64,000 nt of DNA from Prorocentrum cordatum (GCA_963575745.1 CAUYUJ010020281.1:549960-613959), one strand, 5' to 3'. Numbered from the stretch's first letter, positions 34,346 through 45,512 are shown. Numbers and translations are program-made. Notes: generated by a model not told the origin, from the letters alone.

Positions 34346-35169
34346 CAAATGAGCCCCCCTGCAGAAGTGGAGATGAGAGGTGTCACATGTAAGGGCCTTC
34401 TGGGCGGTGGCCGAAAGGACGCTACAGAGAGTGATTCGCTGGCAGGTGAGCAGACTCAAGCAGGCGCTACACCAAGTGCTGCGAGCGACAGCCTGCAACG
34501 CAACATGGACCCCCCCCTCAGAGGGTTCGACCATCAAGAGGCACCGCCACGACAAACGTACTTGACTAGGCTTGCTGGCGCAGAAACGCGAGGAATCACC
34601 CTGCTCCCCCCCCGAGGCCAAACCTGCCCTTCCACAAGGCGCTTCCTGGAGGGGCCGCCGCGTCGGCGCACTAGGATATGGCCAATGATTGCAAAGCCAG
34701 TGCCCGCACGCGCGCACGGGACCTGCCCCTCCAGTCTGCACGTCGATGTTGTGACCCCCACGGAACGAGAAAGCGGCGATCGTCAGTCGAAGCGGAGCTA
34801 CAGACGACGTTGTCGTAACTGCCGTTCTCTTAGAATTAGAGCGTGAATTACCTCCCCCGCTTTCGCTTCCAGGCAAAACCAAGTCATACCACGCGCCTCC
34901 TCGTCAAGCGGCCTGACCAGTACAGGCTGCAATTTGGCATCGTTTGGTATCTCTTGGAAGCGAGGGTGGTCAAAAGCGAAGGAGGTTTGTTTTCCCCCTA
35001 TAGAAGGCGCTTCCCGCACAGCGCCCGAGCGACACCCAGCGAACCAAATGCCCCATCCCGCGCAGAAGAGAACGGTTGGCCTCCTCCCATCTTGGCGTCC
35101 CGGATGCGCGCCAGCAGGGCCGACGACGGGTTCCTCGCGGGCAGACCGCAGGGGGGTATGTACAGAGTG

Positions 35170-35278
35170 AAAATGAAGGGGCCCCAGGACACACACATAA
35201 ATACACACATATAAAAATATTCCCCATATTTTCCCATATTTTCTGGGTTTCTGTCTTCCCGCCCACTTCCCATATTTC
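35170..35278. mobile_element. CATATTTTCC interspersed repeat, copy 2
   Basis: AAGGGGCCCCAGGACACACA and CCCCATATTTTCCCATATTT match copy 1. The right half is replaced by the 30-bp tandem repeat that follows. Confidence 0.75.
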
Positions 35279-35368
35279 CCCATATCCTAAGGATTTGGGT
35301 TCTTGTTCCCCATATCCTAAGGATTGGGGTTCTTGTTCCCCATATCCTAAGGATTGGGGTTCTTGTTA
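35279..35368. repeat. 30-bp tandem repeat, three units
   Basis: CCCCATATCCTAAGGATTGG plus GGTTCTTGTT occurs three times. ATCCTAAGGAT is palindromic. Confidence 0.9.
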
Positions 35369-35447
35369 TTACTCTGACGCCTCCCACTGCTCCTCCTTCC
35401 TCCTTCCTCCTTCCTCCCGCTCGCGCCTCCCTCCTCCCAATGATAAT

Positions 35448-35548
35448 CACCAGATAAGACAAGACAAGATAAGATACTACAAGATAAGATAAGATAGCAC
35501 AAGATATGATAAGAAGAGATTTCAAGATAAGATAAGATAAGTTAAGCT
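35448..35548. repeat. GATAA pentamer repeat
   Basis: AAGATAAGATAAG words with a few substitutions. Confidence 0.85.
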
Positions 35549-35570
35549 CACACTCGCACTCTCTCATGAT

Positions 35571-36250
35571 CACAAAACGCTGCCAGGGGCATCATTTGGG
35601 AGCCCCAAGGGGGAGCCACCCTGGCTGATCTCACGAGCCCGTTCGCGCCGATTTTGGTGGGACGTCTCAGCTAGAATTGCCGTTTGGCGCCCCCAACATG
35701 TATCTCTTGAGAGCCTCATGGTCACAAAACGCTGCCAGGGGCATCATTTGGGAGCCCCAAGGGGGAGCCACCCTGGCTGATCTCACGAGCCCGTTCGCGC
35801 CGATTTTGGTGGGACGTCTCAGCTAGAATTGCCGTTTGGCCTCCCCAACATGTATCTCTTGAGAGCCTCATGGTCACAAAACGCTGCCAGGGGCATCATT
35901 TGGGAGCCCCAAGGGGGAGCCACCCTGGCTGATCTCACGAGCCCGTTCGCGCCGATTTTGGTGGGACGTCTCAGCTAGAATTGCCGTTTGGCGCCCCCAA
36001 CATGTATCTCTTGAGAGCCTCATGGTCGCAAAACGCTGCCAGGGGCATCATTTGGGAGCCCCAAGGGGGAGCCACCCTGGCTGATCTCACGAGCCCGTTC
36101 GCGCCGATTTTGGTGGGACGCCTCAGCTAGAATTGCCGTTTGGCGCCCCCAACATGTATCTCTTGAGAGCCTCATGGTCGCAAAACGCTGCCAGGGGCAT
36201 CATTTGGGAGCCCCAAGGGGGAGCCACCCTGGCTGATCTCACGAGCCCGT
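35571..36250. repeat. 152-bp tandem satellite (four full units plus 72 bp)
   Basis: CACAAAACGCTGCCAGGGGC (CGCAAAACG in later units) starts at 35,571, 35,723, 35,875, 36,027 and 36,179, exactly 152 bp apart. Units differ at only a few bases. The last is cut at GAGCCCGT by the AG microsatellite. Confidence 0.97.
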
Positions 36251-36467
<217 letters not shown>

Positions 36468-36567
36468 NNNNNNNNNNNNNNNNNNNNNNNNNNNNNNNNN
36501 NNNNNNNNNNNNNNNNNNNNNNNNNNNNNNNNNNNNNNNNNNNNNNNNNNNNNNNNNNNNNNNNNNN
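36468..36567. other. Assembly gap (100 N)
   Basis: Exactly 100 unresolved bases inside the AG tract. The round number suggests a placeholder, so real length is unknown. Confidence 0.99.
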
Positions 36568-36580
36568 AGAGAGAGAGAGC

Positions 36581-36611
<31 letters not shown>

Positions 36612-36829
36612 GGAGAGGAGAGAGCAGAAAGAGCATAGAGAGAAGAGAGAGAGGAAAGAGAGAGAGAGAGAGAGAGAGAGGCAGAGATAGAGGCAGAGAG
36701 AGAGAGGCACAGAGAGAGAGGCAGAGAGAGAGAGAGAGAGGCAGAGAGAGAGAGAGACAGAGAGAGAGGCAGAGAGAGGAAGAGAGAGAGAGAGGGGCAG
36801 GGAAAGAGAGGCAGAGACAGAGAGAGGGC

Positions 36830-36895
<66 letters not shown>
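36568..36895. repeat. AG microsatellite, right of gap
   Basis: AG units with GGC, CAG and GGAG interruptions. It is less pure than the left side. Confidence 0.95.
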
Positions 36896-36959
36896 CAGCT
36901 CAGTCACACTTAAATCCAGATTCGTCCTCACCGAGTCCCACCACCAAGGGAGCGCCAGC

Positions 36960-37065
36960 AAGGAGATGTACATATGGGGATCCCCACTCAGTGAATAATT
37001 TCCCATATTTTCTGGGAAATCGAGGATTAATTGTGTCTGTGTGTTTCTTTTCCTCCTGAGAAAAC
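36960..37065. mobile_element. CATATTTTCC interspersed repeat, right-half fragment
   Basis: TTTCCCATATTTTCTGGGAA, ATTGTGTCTGTGTGTTTCTT and TTCCTCCTGA match the right half of copies 1 and 4. Confidence 0.7.
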
Positions 37066-37329
37066 ACGACATTCACGCACGTGCGCATGCGATGTTGGTA
37101 GTGCCTGTTTATACGCATGTGTATGCAAATATGGGGCCGTACCTGTCTATCTATGTTCCTCTTCCGATATTTCTATAAGCCCGGGCGGGGGGGAAACCCG
37201 TCCCCTCCCCCAAAAACCGGACTCCCCGGATCTGGGGCTTTGGGACCCTCCGGACGGGCCTCGAAGCGGCCACTGGGCCTCGCAGGGCGTTTTGCCAAGC
37301 CTTCCCAGCACGCCTAGGGCGATCAGGGG

Positions 37330-37481
37330 AGTCATCGGGGACGTCCGAGACCCTCTAGACAGCACAAGAGCGCTCCAAGAGTGACCGACGTGACCTCAAG
37401 ATGGCCCAAGAGGTCTCCAGGACGGCCCAAAAGAGGCCTCCAAGAGCACTCCCAAGAAGGCCCCCCGAGGCAAAAATCATT
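37330..37481 (+). repeat. CCAAGA-periodic repeat, left flank of the DIRS element
   Basis: GCTCCAAGAGTGACC, GGCCCAAGAGGTCTCCAGGA and similar words stop exactly at the retrotransposon edge. The same type of repeat resumes at 46,100, so the element probably split one copy. Confidence 0.65.
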
Positions 37482-37826
37482 GATTTTCTTACCCCCTAAA
37501 GGTTCTTTCGTGGGGAGGAAAATCGGCGTTTCGGCCGTAGTTTCCCACGGTTGGTCGTTTGGTTCGTTTGGGGAGTTTCATGGTTTCCTCATGGCCTGGT
37601 TGGCTCCAGTAGGAGCGGCGGCGTTGGCGCGTGTCGTCGGTGTTCTGTGGTTTGCCGCCCGGCGCGGGGGCGGGGTAGCAAGTTCCCGGCGTCCTCGTCG
37701 CCACGTTCGCCGTGGCCACGCAGGCGCGCTCCTGGCGGACTTGGTCTGTCCAGTGCGCGTGCCTCGTCTGTCCCTGCGGGGTGTGCCGCGGCTATGCCGG
37801 GCTGGGGCTCTGGGCCCCGGCGGCTT
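37482..37826 (+). repeat. DIRS split direct repeat A1
   Basis: 345 bp, beginning GATTTTCTTACCCCCTAAAG and ending in CCCCGGCGGCTT. It matches A2 without indels. Confidence 0.95.
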
Positions 37827-38094
37827 CCTGCAGGGTCTCTCGTTCGCCACGTCTGCGGTTCTCGTCGCCTGGTCGCGTTCGCTTTGTGCGGTGCCTCCCG
37901 CTGGGTCCATTGCAGCAGTGGCCAGGGTGGCCCAGTCATTCACCGCTAGCCCGCCGTGGTGGCTCTGAGTGCGTGCTCAAGCTCACTTCTGCGCTCTCTG
38001 TGGCTGTCTTGCGCGCGATGCATCGAATGCCCGTCGGCTACGGTCGGCCAGGTGGGCTTCCCCGTCGGGTCTGTTACGACGCGGCTGGCGGGAG

Positions 38095-38600
38095 GGGCAC
38101 ATTGCATTGCATGCCCAGCTGGGTCCGCCACGGTCCGGCCAGCTGGGCCTCCCCGTCGGGTCCGCTACGGTCCGGCCGGCGGGGAGGGGTTCCCACATTG
38201 CATTGCAATGCCCAGCTGGGTCCGCTACGGTCCGGCCAGCTGGGCCTCCCCGTCGGGTCCGCTACGGTCCGGCCGGCGGGGAGGGGTTCCCATGTTGCAT
38301 GCCCAGCTGGGTCCGCTACGGTCCGGCCAGCTGGGCCCCCCGTCGGGTCTGCTACGGTCCGGCCAGCTGGGCCTCCCCGTCGGGTCTGCTACGGTCCGGC
38401 CGGCGGGGGTGGGCTCCCACATTGCATGCGCAGCTGGGTACGGCCAGCTGTGCTTCCCCGTTGGGTCCGCCAGGGTCCAGCCAGCGGCATCGCAGTGCCC
38501 AGCTGGGTCCGCTTTGGTCTCCCCGTCGGATCCGCTACGGCCCGGCCGGCAGGGGCATCTGCGCTTCCTGGTCGGGTCCGTTGCTGTCCGGCACAGGTGG
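38095..38600 (+). repeat. GC-rich minisatellite in the DIRS leader
   Basis: CCCAGCTGGGTCCGCTACGG and TCCGGCCAGCTGGGC alternate with CCTCCCCGTCGGGTC in units of about 35-70 bp. It lies between A1 and the Gag frame, with no convincing coding role. Confidence 0.9.
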
Positions 38601-39913
38601 TGCATGTGCAGCTGCGGGTGCGACGGCCCCTGCTAGAGGGTCGTTGCTGGCCAGGTGGCGCCCCGTGGTGCGCCCCAGGCGCGTTTTTGTCGCATCCCGC
38701 GCTTTCTGCCCCACGTGGCAACAGTTTCTGTGCGGTTCTGGATCTGACGCGAAGGCGTCAGGCATCTGCGAACGCAAATTCGCAATTTGCGATTCGCTCC
38801 AGTTTTCGTTCAGAGTGCCGTTTTGCTGTCTCATGCACTCGCGCGCCCAGGTCCACATTTGAGTGATTTGGCAGGTTCTGACCTGCCTGGGAGAGGTTGC
38901 ACTTGTGTGCGACTCTGCCGTTGCCGGCGTTGGTGGGCCTAGAATATCTGTCTGGGGGCGAGGACCGCACGAGCCAGAAAGACGGGCTACGGACACTCTG
39001 GGCACTCGGGGTCGGATGTGTGCAGGCGGCAGAAGCTAGTCCTTGATGGGGGGGCATTGGCTAACCCCCCACCTGCACGCAACGGGGGCGGGGGTGCTTT
39101 GCACTTGTGCATCACTCCCGTCCTCGACCGACCCCGGGGGGCCTGCGTCCCAAATGGCGCGTAATGGTAATATCCATGCTGACGCCCTTTCACCAGGGAG
39201 CTCAGAATTAAATTCTGGTGTAGCTCGTGAAATTTGGGCACGGGCAACTGGAAATTCGGTCCGCTGCGGACGGATTTCCCAGGCACAATTGTCGGGCAGT
39301 CCTGAAAATTTCAGGGCGACGACGTTCGTCCGCATTAGCGTGGGATGAGCGGAAGCCCCCTCGCGCGCAGCCATCTTGGCCAAAACGGGCCTCGTTGCGC
39401 TTGAAATGGCTCCCTCCTCACTCTGGCCCGGCGGAGGGGGAGGAGCAGGGAGACCCATGTAGTTCCCCTGGCCGCAGAGCGGTCAAAGGGGTTCGACTGG
39501 GATCGGCGTGGCACCGCTGTAGCTTGCATGGTCTCGCCTGAAGTGACCCGAGTGGCCCCCCTTGGCCGCGATGGACGTCAAAGGGGGGTCGCCGGGATGT
39601 GCAGCAGCGTGAGCTGTGCGGATTTGCATCCATGGTAGGCGGAGCGGAGCGGAGGACTCTCTCACCTTCCTTCCTTCGTGCTGGGGCTCAAGCGGCCGAC
39701 GTGCCGTTGTGACAGCTGGGCGCGATCGGAAAACTGGCTGCTGGACGCAGGTGGGGGTGCTCGTGAGGCAGGAACGTAATGTGCGCCCATGTCCCACAGA
39801 GGGAATGGCCGTGTCAGTCGCGATCCGTTGCCATAGGCTCCAAGCATTGTCGACGTCACCTCGTGTTTCCTACACACGTCCGCCTTGCTTGTGTCGAGTC
39901 TGCAGGAGAGGTC

Positions 39914-41218
39914 ATGCCGCTCGAGTCAGCAGCCGTGCAGGCCTTGGTGGCCACCGTGCCCGAAGGCAAGTTCTTGGCCCTGTCCGGTGCCGATATGGAA
40001 AAGTGCATCCAGTTCGTCGCGGACGCGAACGAGCCCACGCGCCACCCATAACTCTTCTACGGAAGTGTGGCGCGCCTCCTCGCGGAACACATGGGCTCGG
40101 CAGTCCCAGCGGATTATGCAGACGCGCAGATGCGCACATTTGTCATCGATGGTTTCCGCGCCGGGGCCAAGCCCTTCGAGGGAGATGGCGACACGCAGTG
40201 GAAAGACGTCAAGATCACGCCAGCGCACGTGGCAGCTGCTTTGAAGGTGCAGAGTGCTGCCGCTGCTCTGGAGAAGCGTGTCGCGGACGGGCGCCCCGCC
40301 AGCGGGCCAGCAGCCGATGGCTTGGCCCAGGCCATCGAAGCCCTCGCAAAGGCAACAAAGGACAGAGAACAACCCAAGAAAGAATACTTGAGTTTCAATC
40401 TCAAGGACCGCCTTGGTGAGCTTGGTCTCAGTTGCTTGCCTAAGGATATGATCCCCTCAGAGGAGTCACTACTTCGGCTGGAAAAGGCAAGCAAGGTTGC
40501 CCGAGAGCAGGGGAGGCTGTACATTGGCTCAGCAGAGGGCGAGGACCTGCAAACGTCGTTTCGGCCTTCGTGGTCCCGCACGCCGAAGATCGACGTCACT
40601 GTCGGCGATGGAACCTTCGAGGAGAAATTGCGGAGCGCAATGGAGGCGAAGAAAGTCAGGTCCATGGAAGATAAGACGGCTTACCTTGGGTTTGCGACGT
40701 TCTACGGCCACATCCTCGATTGGGGTGTCAAGATGGTCCTCGCGAAGGTCATCGCGGCCGCCCAGTTGCTCGCTTACCAGATGGTGCTCACCCGAGTTGC
40801 TGAGGAATACGGAGGTTTTCGTGTGTGCACGCACTGCGACTTGCTGCTGAGGCAGAAGCTTGCCCGCGCATTGGAGCGGGAAGAAAACGATCAGATCGGT
40901 AAGCTTCTGGGTGACTTGGACAGAGATGTGCTGGCCGACGCCAAGAACATCGCTGAGAAGCGTGTTTCAGAGGTTGCGAGGGCAGCTAATAAAGTGAGCC
41001 AGAGCTCAAGCTCGCAGCAGTCACAGGCAACGCCAGGGAAGGGCACCAGCAAAGGCCCTGCCAAGAGCAAGGGGGCAACCCACCCCGCGAACGTCGGCCG
41101 CCAGGTGCGTTCCCCAGCGCGGAGGTCTCGCAGTCCGAAAGGAGGCCCCGCATCCAGCTGGAGCTCTCAGAAGTGGGACAACAAGAAGTGGGACAAGAAG
41201 TGGGGCAACAAGAAGTGA
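39914..41218 (+). CDS. Gag-like protein of the DIRS element, interrupted by an in-frame TAA
   Basis: The frame opens with an ATG at 39,914 (MPLESAAVQALVATV); an earlier in-frame ATG is at 39,779. After 45 codons it meets TAA at 40,049-40,051 and then continues in the same frame for 388 codons to TGA at 41,216-41,218. The part after the TAA has no ATG until 40,091. The sequence is Ala-rich and helical-looking, with one CTHC motif near the C-terminal third. It ends in a basic Ser/Arg/Lys tail (RSPARRSRSPKGG, then WDNKKWDKKWGNKK), as expected of a nucleic-acid-binding Gag. No named Gag domain is recognised; the assignment rests on position ahead of the polymerase and on the tail. The TAA may be a nonsense mutation of this copy. 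Confidence 0.7.
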
Positions 41219-41356
41219 GAGGATTCCAGCTCAGGCCGCGAATCGTCCGAGGATCCCTCGGGCACATTTTTGAATGCGAGTGGATTTGCCACCGATTTTG
41301 ACGAATTGCGAGCTGAAGTGAACAGTTTGCTGCAAGATGTACATAGACTTAGCTGC

Positions 41357-43333
41357 ATGGCACCGAGCCATCACATAGATTGGGCGCGCGGTCTCCCGCC
41401 TTGTGCAGGTACTCTGCGCCTGCGCGGAAAGACGCATTCGAGCGCCCTCTACGAGTGCGGGCCCAGGCGCGACCTGCATGATTTCCGCGCTTCTGCTTTA
41501 GCTTTCTGGCGCGAGCGTAAGCGTGTGACGGACAGAGAATGGCACTGGGAGTTTACCAAGCTCCCACAGCACGTGCAAGCTGGTCTAAGTCCGGATAAGA
41601 ACTTGCGGTTGCTGGCAGAGATGCTGGAGGCATCTGGGCATTCTGACGCCGAATTAGTGGCAGATTTGGCAGCGGGTTTTAAGTTGACCGGGGTGATTCC
41701 TCCGAGCGGCACGCTGCCAACATGTGCACCTGACGCGCCTTTGCCTTTGGACTTGCTGTGGGCGCGCGCGCCCGCGACCAACGCGAAGCTGATTTTGAAG
41801 GCTGCTTCTTCTACCTTGATAGATGAAGAAGCGGCCGCAGCTTTGCGTGCGCAAACCGAGAGTGAGGTCGCAGCAGGCAAAGCAAGGTGGGCGCCACTGT
41901 CCGCCGCATTAGACGACGTCGTTTGCTCCCCCCGCTTTGGAGTAGACGAAGGTTGGAAAGTGAAGCGCGGCGCTGTTGTCCGGGCAGTCCGCGCCATTGA
42001 TGATTTCCACGCCTCGGGAATCAACGAAGCTACCCAGGTGTCGGATCGCATTTGTTATGATGATCTTGACACTTTGGTTGCGGTAGGCCAACTTGTCCGG
42101 CAGAACAGCCCTGGACCGCTGCGCTTGCGGAAGGATGACGTTGTCGGCGCGTATAAAACTTTGCCCATACGGACAGTGCACTTGCCGTATGCTGTGGCTG
42201 TTACAGAAGACACGGCGTGCACAGGCGTCGCGTTGCAGCTTTTCTCCTGCCCATTTGGGGCGCTTTCAAGTGTGCGCTCCTGGCACCGCGTGGGGTTTGC
42301 GATCCAGCACGTGCTGGCGCACCTTTTTCGCATATTCTATCCACGCTTTGTTGATGATTTCTTCAGCATTGATCGTGAAACGCCAGACGACACCAGCCTC
42401 ACAGGGCCGTCAGGCACCGCCGTCCTCGCGCGCGAAGTCGCGCAGGGATTGCTTGGGTGGCAATTGGACGAGGCCAAGAGCGCCACAGCTGCAAGCGACG
42501 CAACTGTTCTCGGCATCCACGTCGTGTTGGATGAAGAAGGAGAGCAGTTCGTGTTCACGGTGCCAATTCCGAAATGCTCCCAATGGATTGCAGAAATTGA
42601 AGCAATCCTAGCTGCAGGCGTGCTCACACCAGCAGCGGCGCAGAAACTGGCTGGCAAATTGAGCTGGGGGGCGACTATGGTGTTTGGCAAAAGCGCGAGG
42701 GTTTACCTCGCAGCTTTGTTTCACCATTCGGCGCGGCGATCCTCGAGGCTGTCTTCGCGTTTGCGCCGTGCTCTGCAATGGTGGCTGCGTTTTCTGCATT
42801 CGGAGCCTCGCCGTGCAATTCCTTATGCGCCATCGTTGCGTCCGCGTGTCATTTTGTACACCGGTGCAGCGGGGTGTGGGGCTCTCGCGTGGGTGCTGGC
42901 GCACGATGATTTTAAAGTTTTTGCTCGTGCGTGGGTGCCCCGGTGGCTTCGCAATAGGGTGAAGCCGCGCCGACAACAAATCGGCTCGTGGGAGCTGATA
43001 GCCGCGGTGTGTGGATTATGGCACGCTTTTTCGCAACTGCCACAGGCGCTGGAGATTTTTCTGTTCGTGGATTCCAGTCCAGCGCTGGGCGCGCTCGTCG
43101 GGGGCACGTCGAGGCAGGTCGATTGGAACGCGTTAGTGACATCGATCTGGTTTGCTGCGGCGCAGCGAGCCGACATTCTCTGTCCGTTCAGAGTGCCGTC
43201 GGCCCAAAATTTAGCTGACGCCCCGTCTCGCGCCCACGAAGACCCTGCAAAGCTTGATGTTTTATTCGAGCTGGGTTTCAAGGAAGCCCAGTGGCAGTGG
43301 CCAGAGCCCGGGGTGTGGGACGAGCTGCGGTGA
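41357..43333 (+). CDS. Reverse transcriptase / RNase H (Pol) of the DIRS element
   Basis: The first ATG is at 41,357, but the same frame is open from the codon after the Gag TGA at 41,219, so Pol could also be a readthrough extension of Gag. Counting from the ATG, reverse transcriptase landmarks are AIDDFHASG near residue 215, KDDVVGAYK (motif A, Asp near 261) and PRFVDDFF (motif C, Asp pair near 333, at 42,353-42,358), followed by VLGIHV. The RNase H part follows at LYTGAAGCGALAW near residue 500, with SWELIAAVCGLW, FLFVDSS and NLADAPSR. In DIRS RNase H the first of these is normally TDA; here the codon is GGT (Gly, 42,863-42,865), one base from Asp. The enzyme would copy element RNA into DNA and remove the RNA strand. 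The RT motifs are intact. Confidence 0.93.
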   Translation: MAPSHHIDWARGLPPCAGTLRLRGKTHSSALYECGPRRDLHDFRASALAFWRERKRVTDREWHWEFTKLPQHVQAGLSPDKNLRLLAEMLEASGHSDAELVADLAAGFKLTGVIPPSGTLPTCAPDAPLPLDLLWARAPATNAKLILKAASSTLIDEEAAAALRAQTESEVAAGKARWAPLSAALDDVVCSPRFGVDEGWKVKRGAVVRAVRAIDDFHASGINEATQVSDRICYDDLDTLVAVGQLVRQNSPGPLRLRKDDVVGAYKTLPIRTVHLPYAVAVTEDTACTGVALQLFSCPFGALSSVRSWHRVGFAIQHVLAHLFRIFYPRFVDDFFSIDRETPDDTSLTGPSGTAVLAREVAQGLLGWQLDEAKSATAASDATVLGIHVVLDEEGEQFVFTVPIPKCSQWIAEIEAILAAGVLTPAAAQKLAGKLSWGATMVFGKSARVYLAALFHHSARRSSRLSSRLRRALQWWLRFLHSEPRRAIPYAPSLRPRVILYTGAAGCGALAWVLAHDDFKVFARAWVPRWLRNRVKPRRQQIGSWELIAAVCGLWHAFSQLPQALEIFLFVDSSPALGALVGGTSRQVDWNALVTSIWFAAAQRADILCPFRVPSAQNLADAPSRAHEDPAKLDVLFELGFKEAQWQWPEPGVWDELR

Positions 43334-43714
43334 GACAGTTGTCGCGAGTGCAAAAAGATACCTGTGTGGGCGCTCCAGAGGCCCGGGGGTTCTGGCGCTT
43401 TCGGCGGGTTCCCCTGGGCCCTGACGGTGGCCCCAACAGTTGCCCCGGCAGGTCTGTGTCGTGGTCGCCCCTACTGGTTGCCCCAGCAGTTGCCCCAGCG
43501 GTTGCCCCAGCAAGTTGGGCAACCCAGTGTCTTTGTGTGTTTCTGTCTCGTCATTGTGTTCTTGGTAGGCAGGCTTCTCACGCTGCAGGCGCCAATAGGA
43601 GTCCAATGGAGACCCCTTCATGGCCCAGCAAATATTTTTACCGACGAACAGCGCCCGTGGGGACCCGCGCCGAAGCGACGGGTGGTGGCGGCCTTGGGGC
43701 GGGCCTGTCAGTAG
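43334..43714 (+). CDS. In-frame linker frame between Pol and the recombinase
   Basis: From the Pol TGA (43,331) the same frame stays open for 126 codons to TAG at 43,712. The recombinase ATG follows 24 bases later, still in frame. It contains three tandem TTGCCCCAGCNG units (LPQQLPQRLPQQ) and a hydrophobic run, VFVCFCLVIVFLVGRLL, that could span a membrane. There is no ATG near its start. It is either a spacer that happens to be open or a readthrough module. No homolog is recognised. Confidence 0.25.
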   Translation, partial: DSCRECKKIPVWALQRPGGSGAFGGFPWALTVAPTVAPAGLCRGRPYWLPQQLPQRLPQQVGQPSVFVCFCLVIVFLVGRLLTLQAPIGVQWRPLHGPANIFTDEQRPWGPAPKRRVVAALGRACQ

Positions 43715-43738
43715 CCGCGGGGGCCCAAGCGTTTTGCT

Positions 43739-45288
43739 ATGGCCTTGCAGTTCACCAATGCTTCCCGCCGCCGTCGCCGGGGCGACGAGGAACAGCCTTG
43801 CGTGCAGGGCGTGGAGATCCCGTCAGACCTCAGTGAGTGGTTCCACGGCGTTCTGGCTGGGGCACCACCGTCGCGCCACCCGCCGTCGGCCAACCTGGTG
43901 TTGCAAGCTTTGGCAGACAACGGCGCGGTTCACGGGGGCGACTTCCACGGCGCGGCGCTGGACGAGTTGCGGGGAATATGGCCCTCGCTAGCTGGGCTAT
44001 CCGACGAGTTTCTGCGGGCAATGGTGTGGCGCGCGTCCAGGTGTCGTAGTTCAGCACTTGCACTTGCGCCTGCGCATGCCCGTGCTGCCAGCGGCGCCAA
44101 ACGGTGCAGGCTGGCGGAAGAGTGCAGCGTGCCGGCGCCGGCGCTGCCAGGGCGGTCCGCGGGGCCTACCGCTGGCGAAGTTTCGGCGGCCATTGAAGTA
44201 TTGGCGCAGGCGCGTGCCCAGAGAATGGCGCCGCCAGCAGAGGCTCTTGCTCGGGCCATTTCTGTTGTATGCAGAGTGGATGGTCCTCTGTTGCCGCCCG
44301 TCGCTGCGGAGTTGGCTCTTCCATCAAGTCGTGCAACTTGGTTGGCGCAAGTCCCTGCGGAGACACGCGCGCCCATTCTACGAAACCAGTTGTTGCTTCA
44401 GGAATTGGAAAACTGGAGACAGAGTTGGGCGGGGTATGCGTCCGCCATCCGCGCGTGGGGAAACTCGCGGCGGCGACGGAGGTGCCGGAGTGGCCGCCTG
44501 ACCAGGTAGTGCTGGCAGCGCTGGCGTTCGCCGTGCCGCGCGCTTCCACGCTTTCCTGGTATTGCTCCCACCTGCGGTCTACGTTGCGGCTTCTGCAGAC
44601 GCCTCTGGGGGCTCTTGCTGACACGAGTGCCCTCGTCAGGGGCGCCATGAAAAGCCGCGGTGCGGTGCCTCGTTTCAAGGCCAGCGCGTCGGCGAAGCAG
44701 GTGCAGGAGCTTGCTGAGTACGCTCGGGACGTGCTGCATGACGCGGAGCTGGCCGACAGCTGGGTGGTGGCCAGACATTTCACGTTGCGCTACGGGTGTG
44801 AAGTGTTGAAGCTCGGGACGTCTGTGTTGCATTCTGAGATAGTGTGCCGTGCGCGCGGAGGCACGCCAGAGGTCACGATAATATTCCACAAACGGAAAAT
44901 GCAGGACAGAGCAGTTCATGTGGTGAGGCAGTGCGTGTGCCGAGCGTGTGGTCCAGCATTGTGTGGGGTGTGCGTCCTGCGCAGACGCAGTGAGCGCAGG
45001 CCGTGCTTCCCAACGTTGCAATACGAGAATGCCTTAGCAGCCCTCAAAACCTCAGCGTTGGCGCTCGGCTTCCCGCGCGGGGCAGAATGGGGAACCCACT
45101 GCTTCCGCCGAGGGTGGGCCAACGATGCTCTACGGCAGGGCGGTGTGCCCGCGTTGTTTCACTCAGGTGGCTGGCACGGATTAGCCGCGTTTGGCTACGC
45201 ATCAGCGCAGACGAAAGGGGAAGTCGTGGCCACAAAGTGGGCCGCTGATTTCTCGGATTCGTCAGACAGCGGTGTCGTGGAGTGTTGA
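43739..45288 (+). pseudogene. Tyrosine recombinase of the DIRS element, frameshifted
   Basis: ATG at 43,739 (GCTATGG context) starts a frame that runs to 44,509 and ends in the core-binding region (LENWRQSWAGYASAIRAWG). The matching continuation, EVPEWPPDQVVLAALAF, is in the -1 frame, so one base appears lost between about 44,455 and 44,490. The catalytic domain is then open to TGA at 45,286. It has FTLRYGCEVLKL (first Arg at 44,788), THCFRRG (His 45,097, Arg 45,106) and GGWHGLAAFGYAS with the probable nucleophile Tyr at 45,196. These are the R...HxxR...Y residues of tyrosine recombinases, which insert DIRS circles into the genome. Programmed frameshifting or sequencing error is possible, but simple decay is likelier. 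Confidence 0.9.
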
Positions 45289-45406
45289 AAGGAAAAAGAA
45301 TCATTCTGCCGCGTCGAGGCTAGCGCTTTTCCAGCGGGCGCGTGTGTGAAGGCTCGGGCCGCCGACATTGGGGTCCGGAGTGACGGGCGAGTCGAGCCTC
45401 AACAAT

Positions 45407-45512
45407 GGGCAGCCTCGCTTGGGGGCTTGCTCGCCCGTCACGCCGGCAGCGTCTCCTCCGCTGTCCCAATGCAGGCGCGCCCACCCCAACGGAGGCAGTG
45501 AGAAGATTTTCT
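45407..45512 (+). repeat. DIRS split direct repeat B1
   Basis: 106 bp from GGGCAGCCTCGCTTGG to GATTTTCT, overlapping A2 by the eight-base core. Confidence 0.95.

Noticed and set aside
37551-38866. Several 200-380-codon frames in the DIRS leader
   Set aside because: They run through repeat A1 and the leader minisatellite, overlap each other in all frames, and resemble no Gag or Pol.
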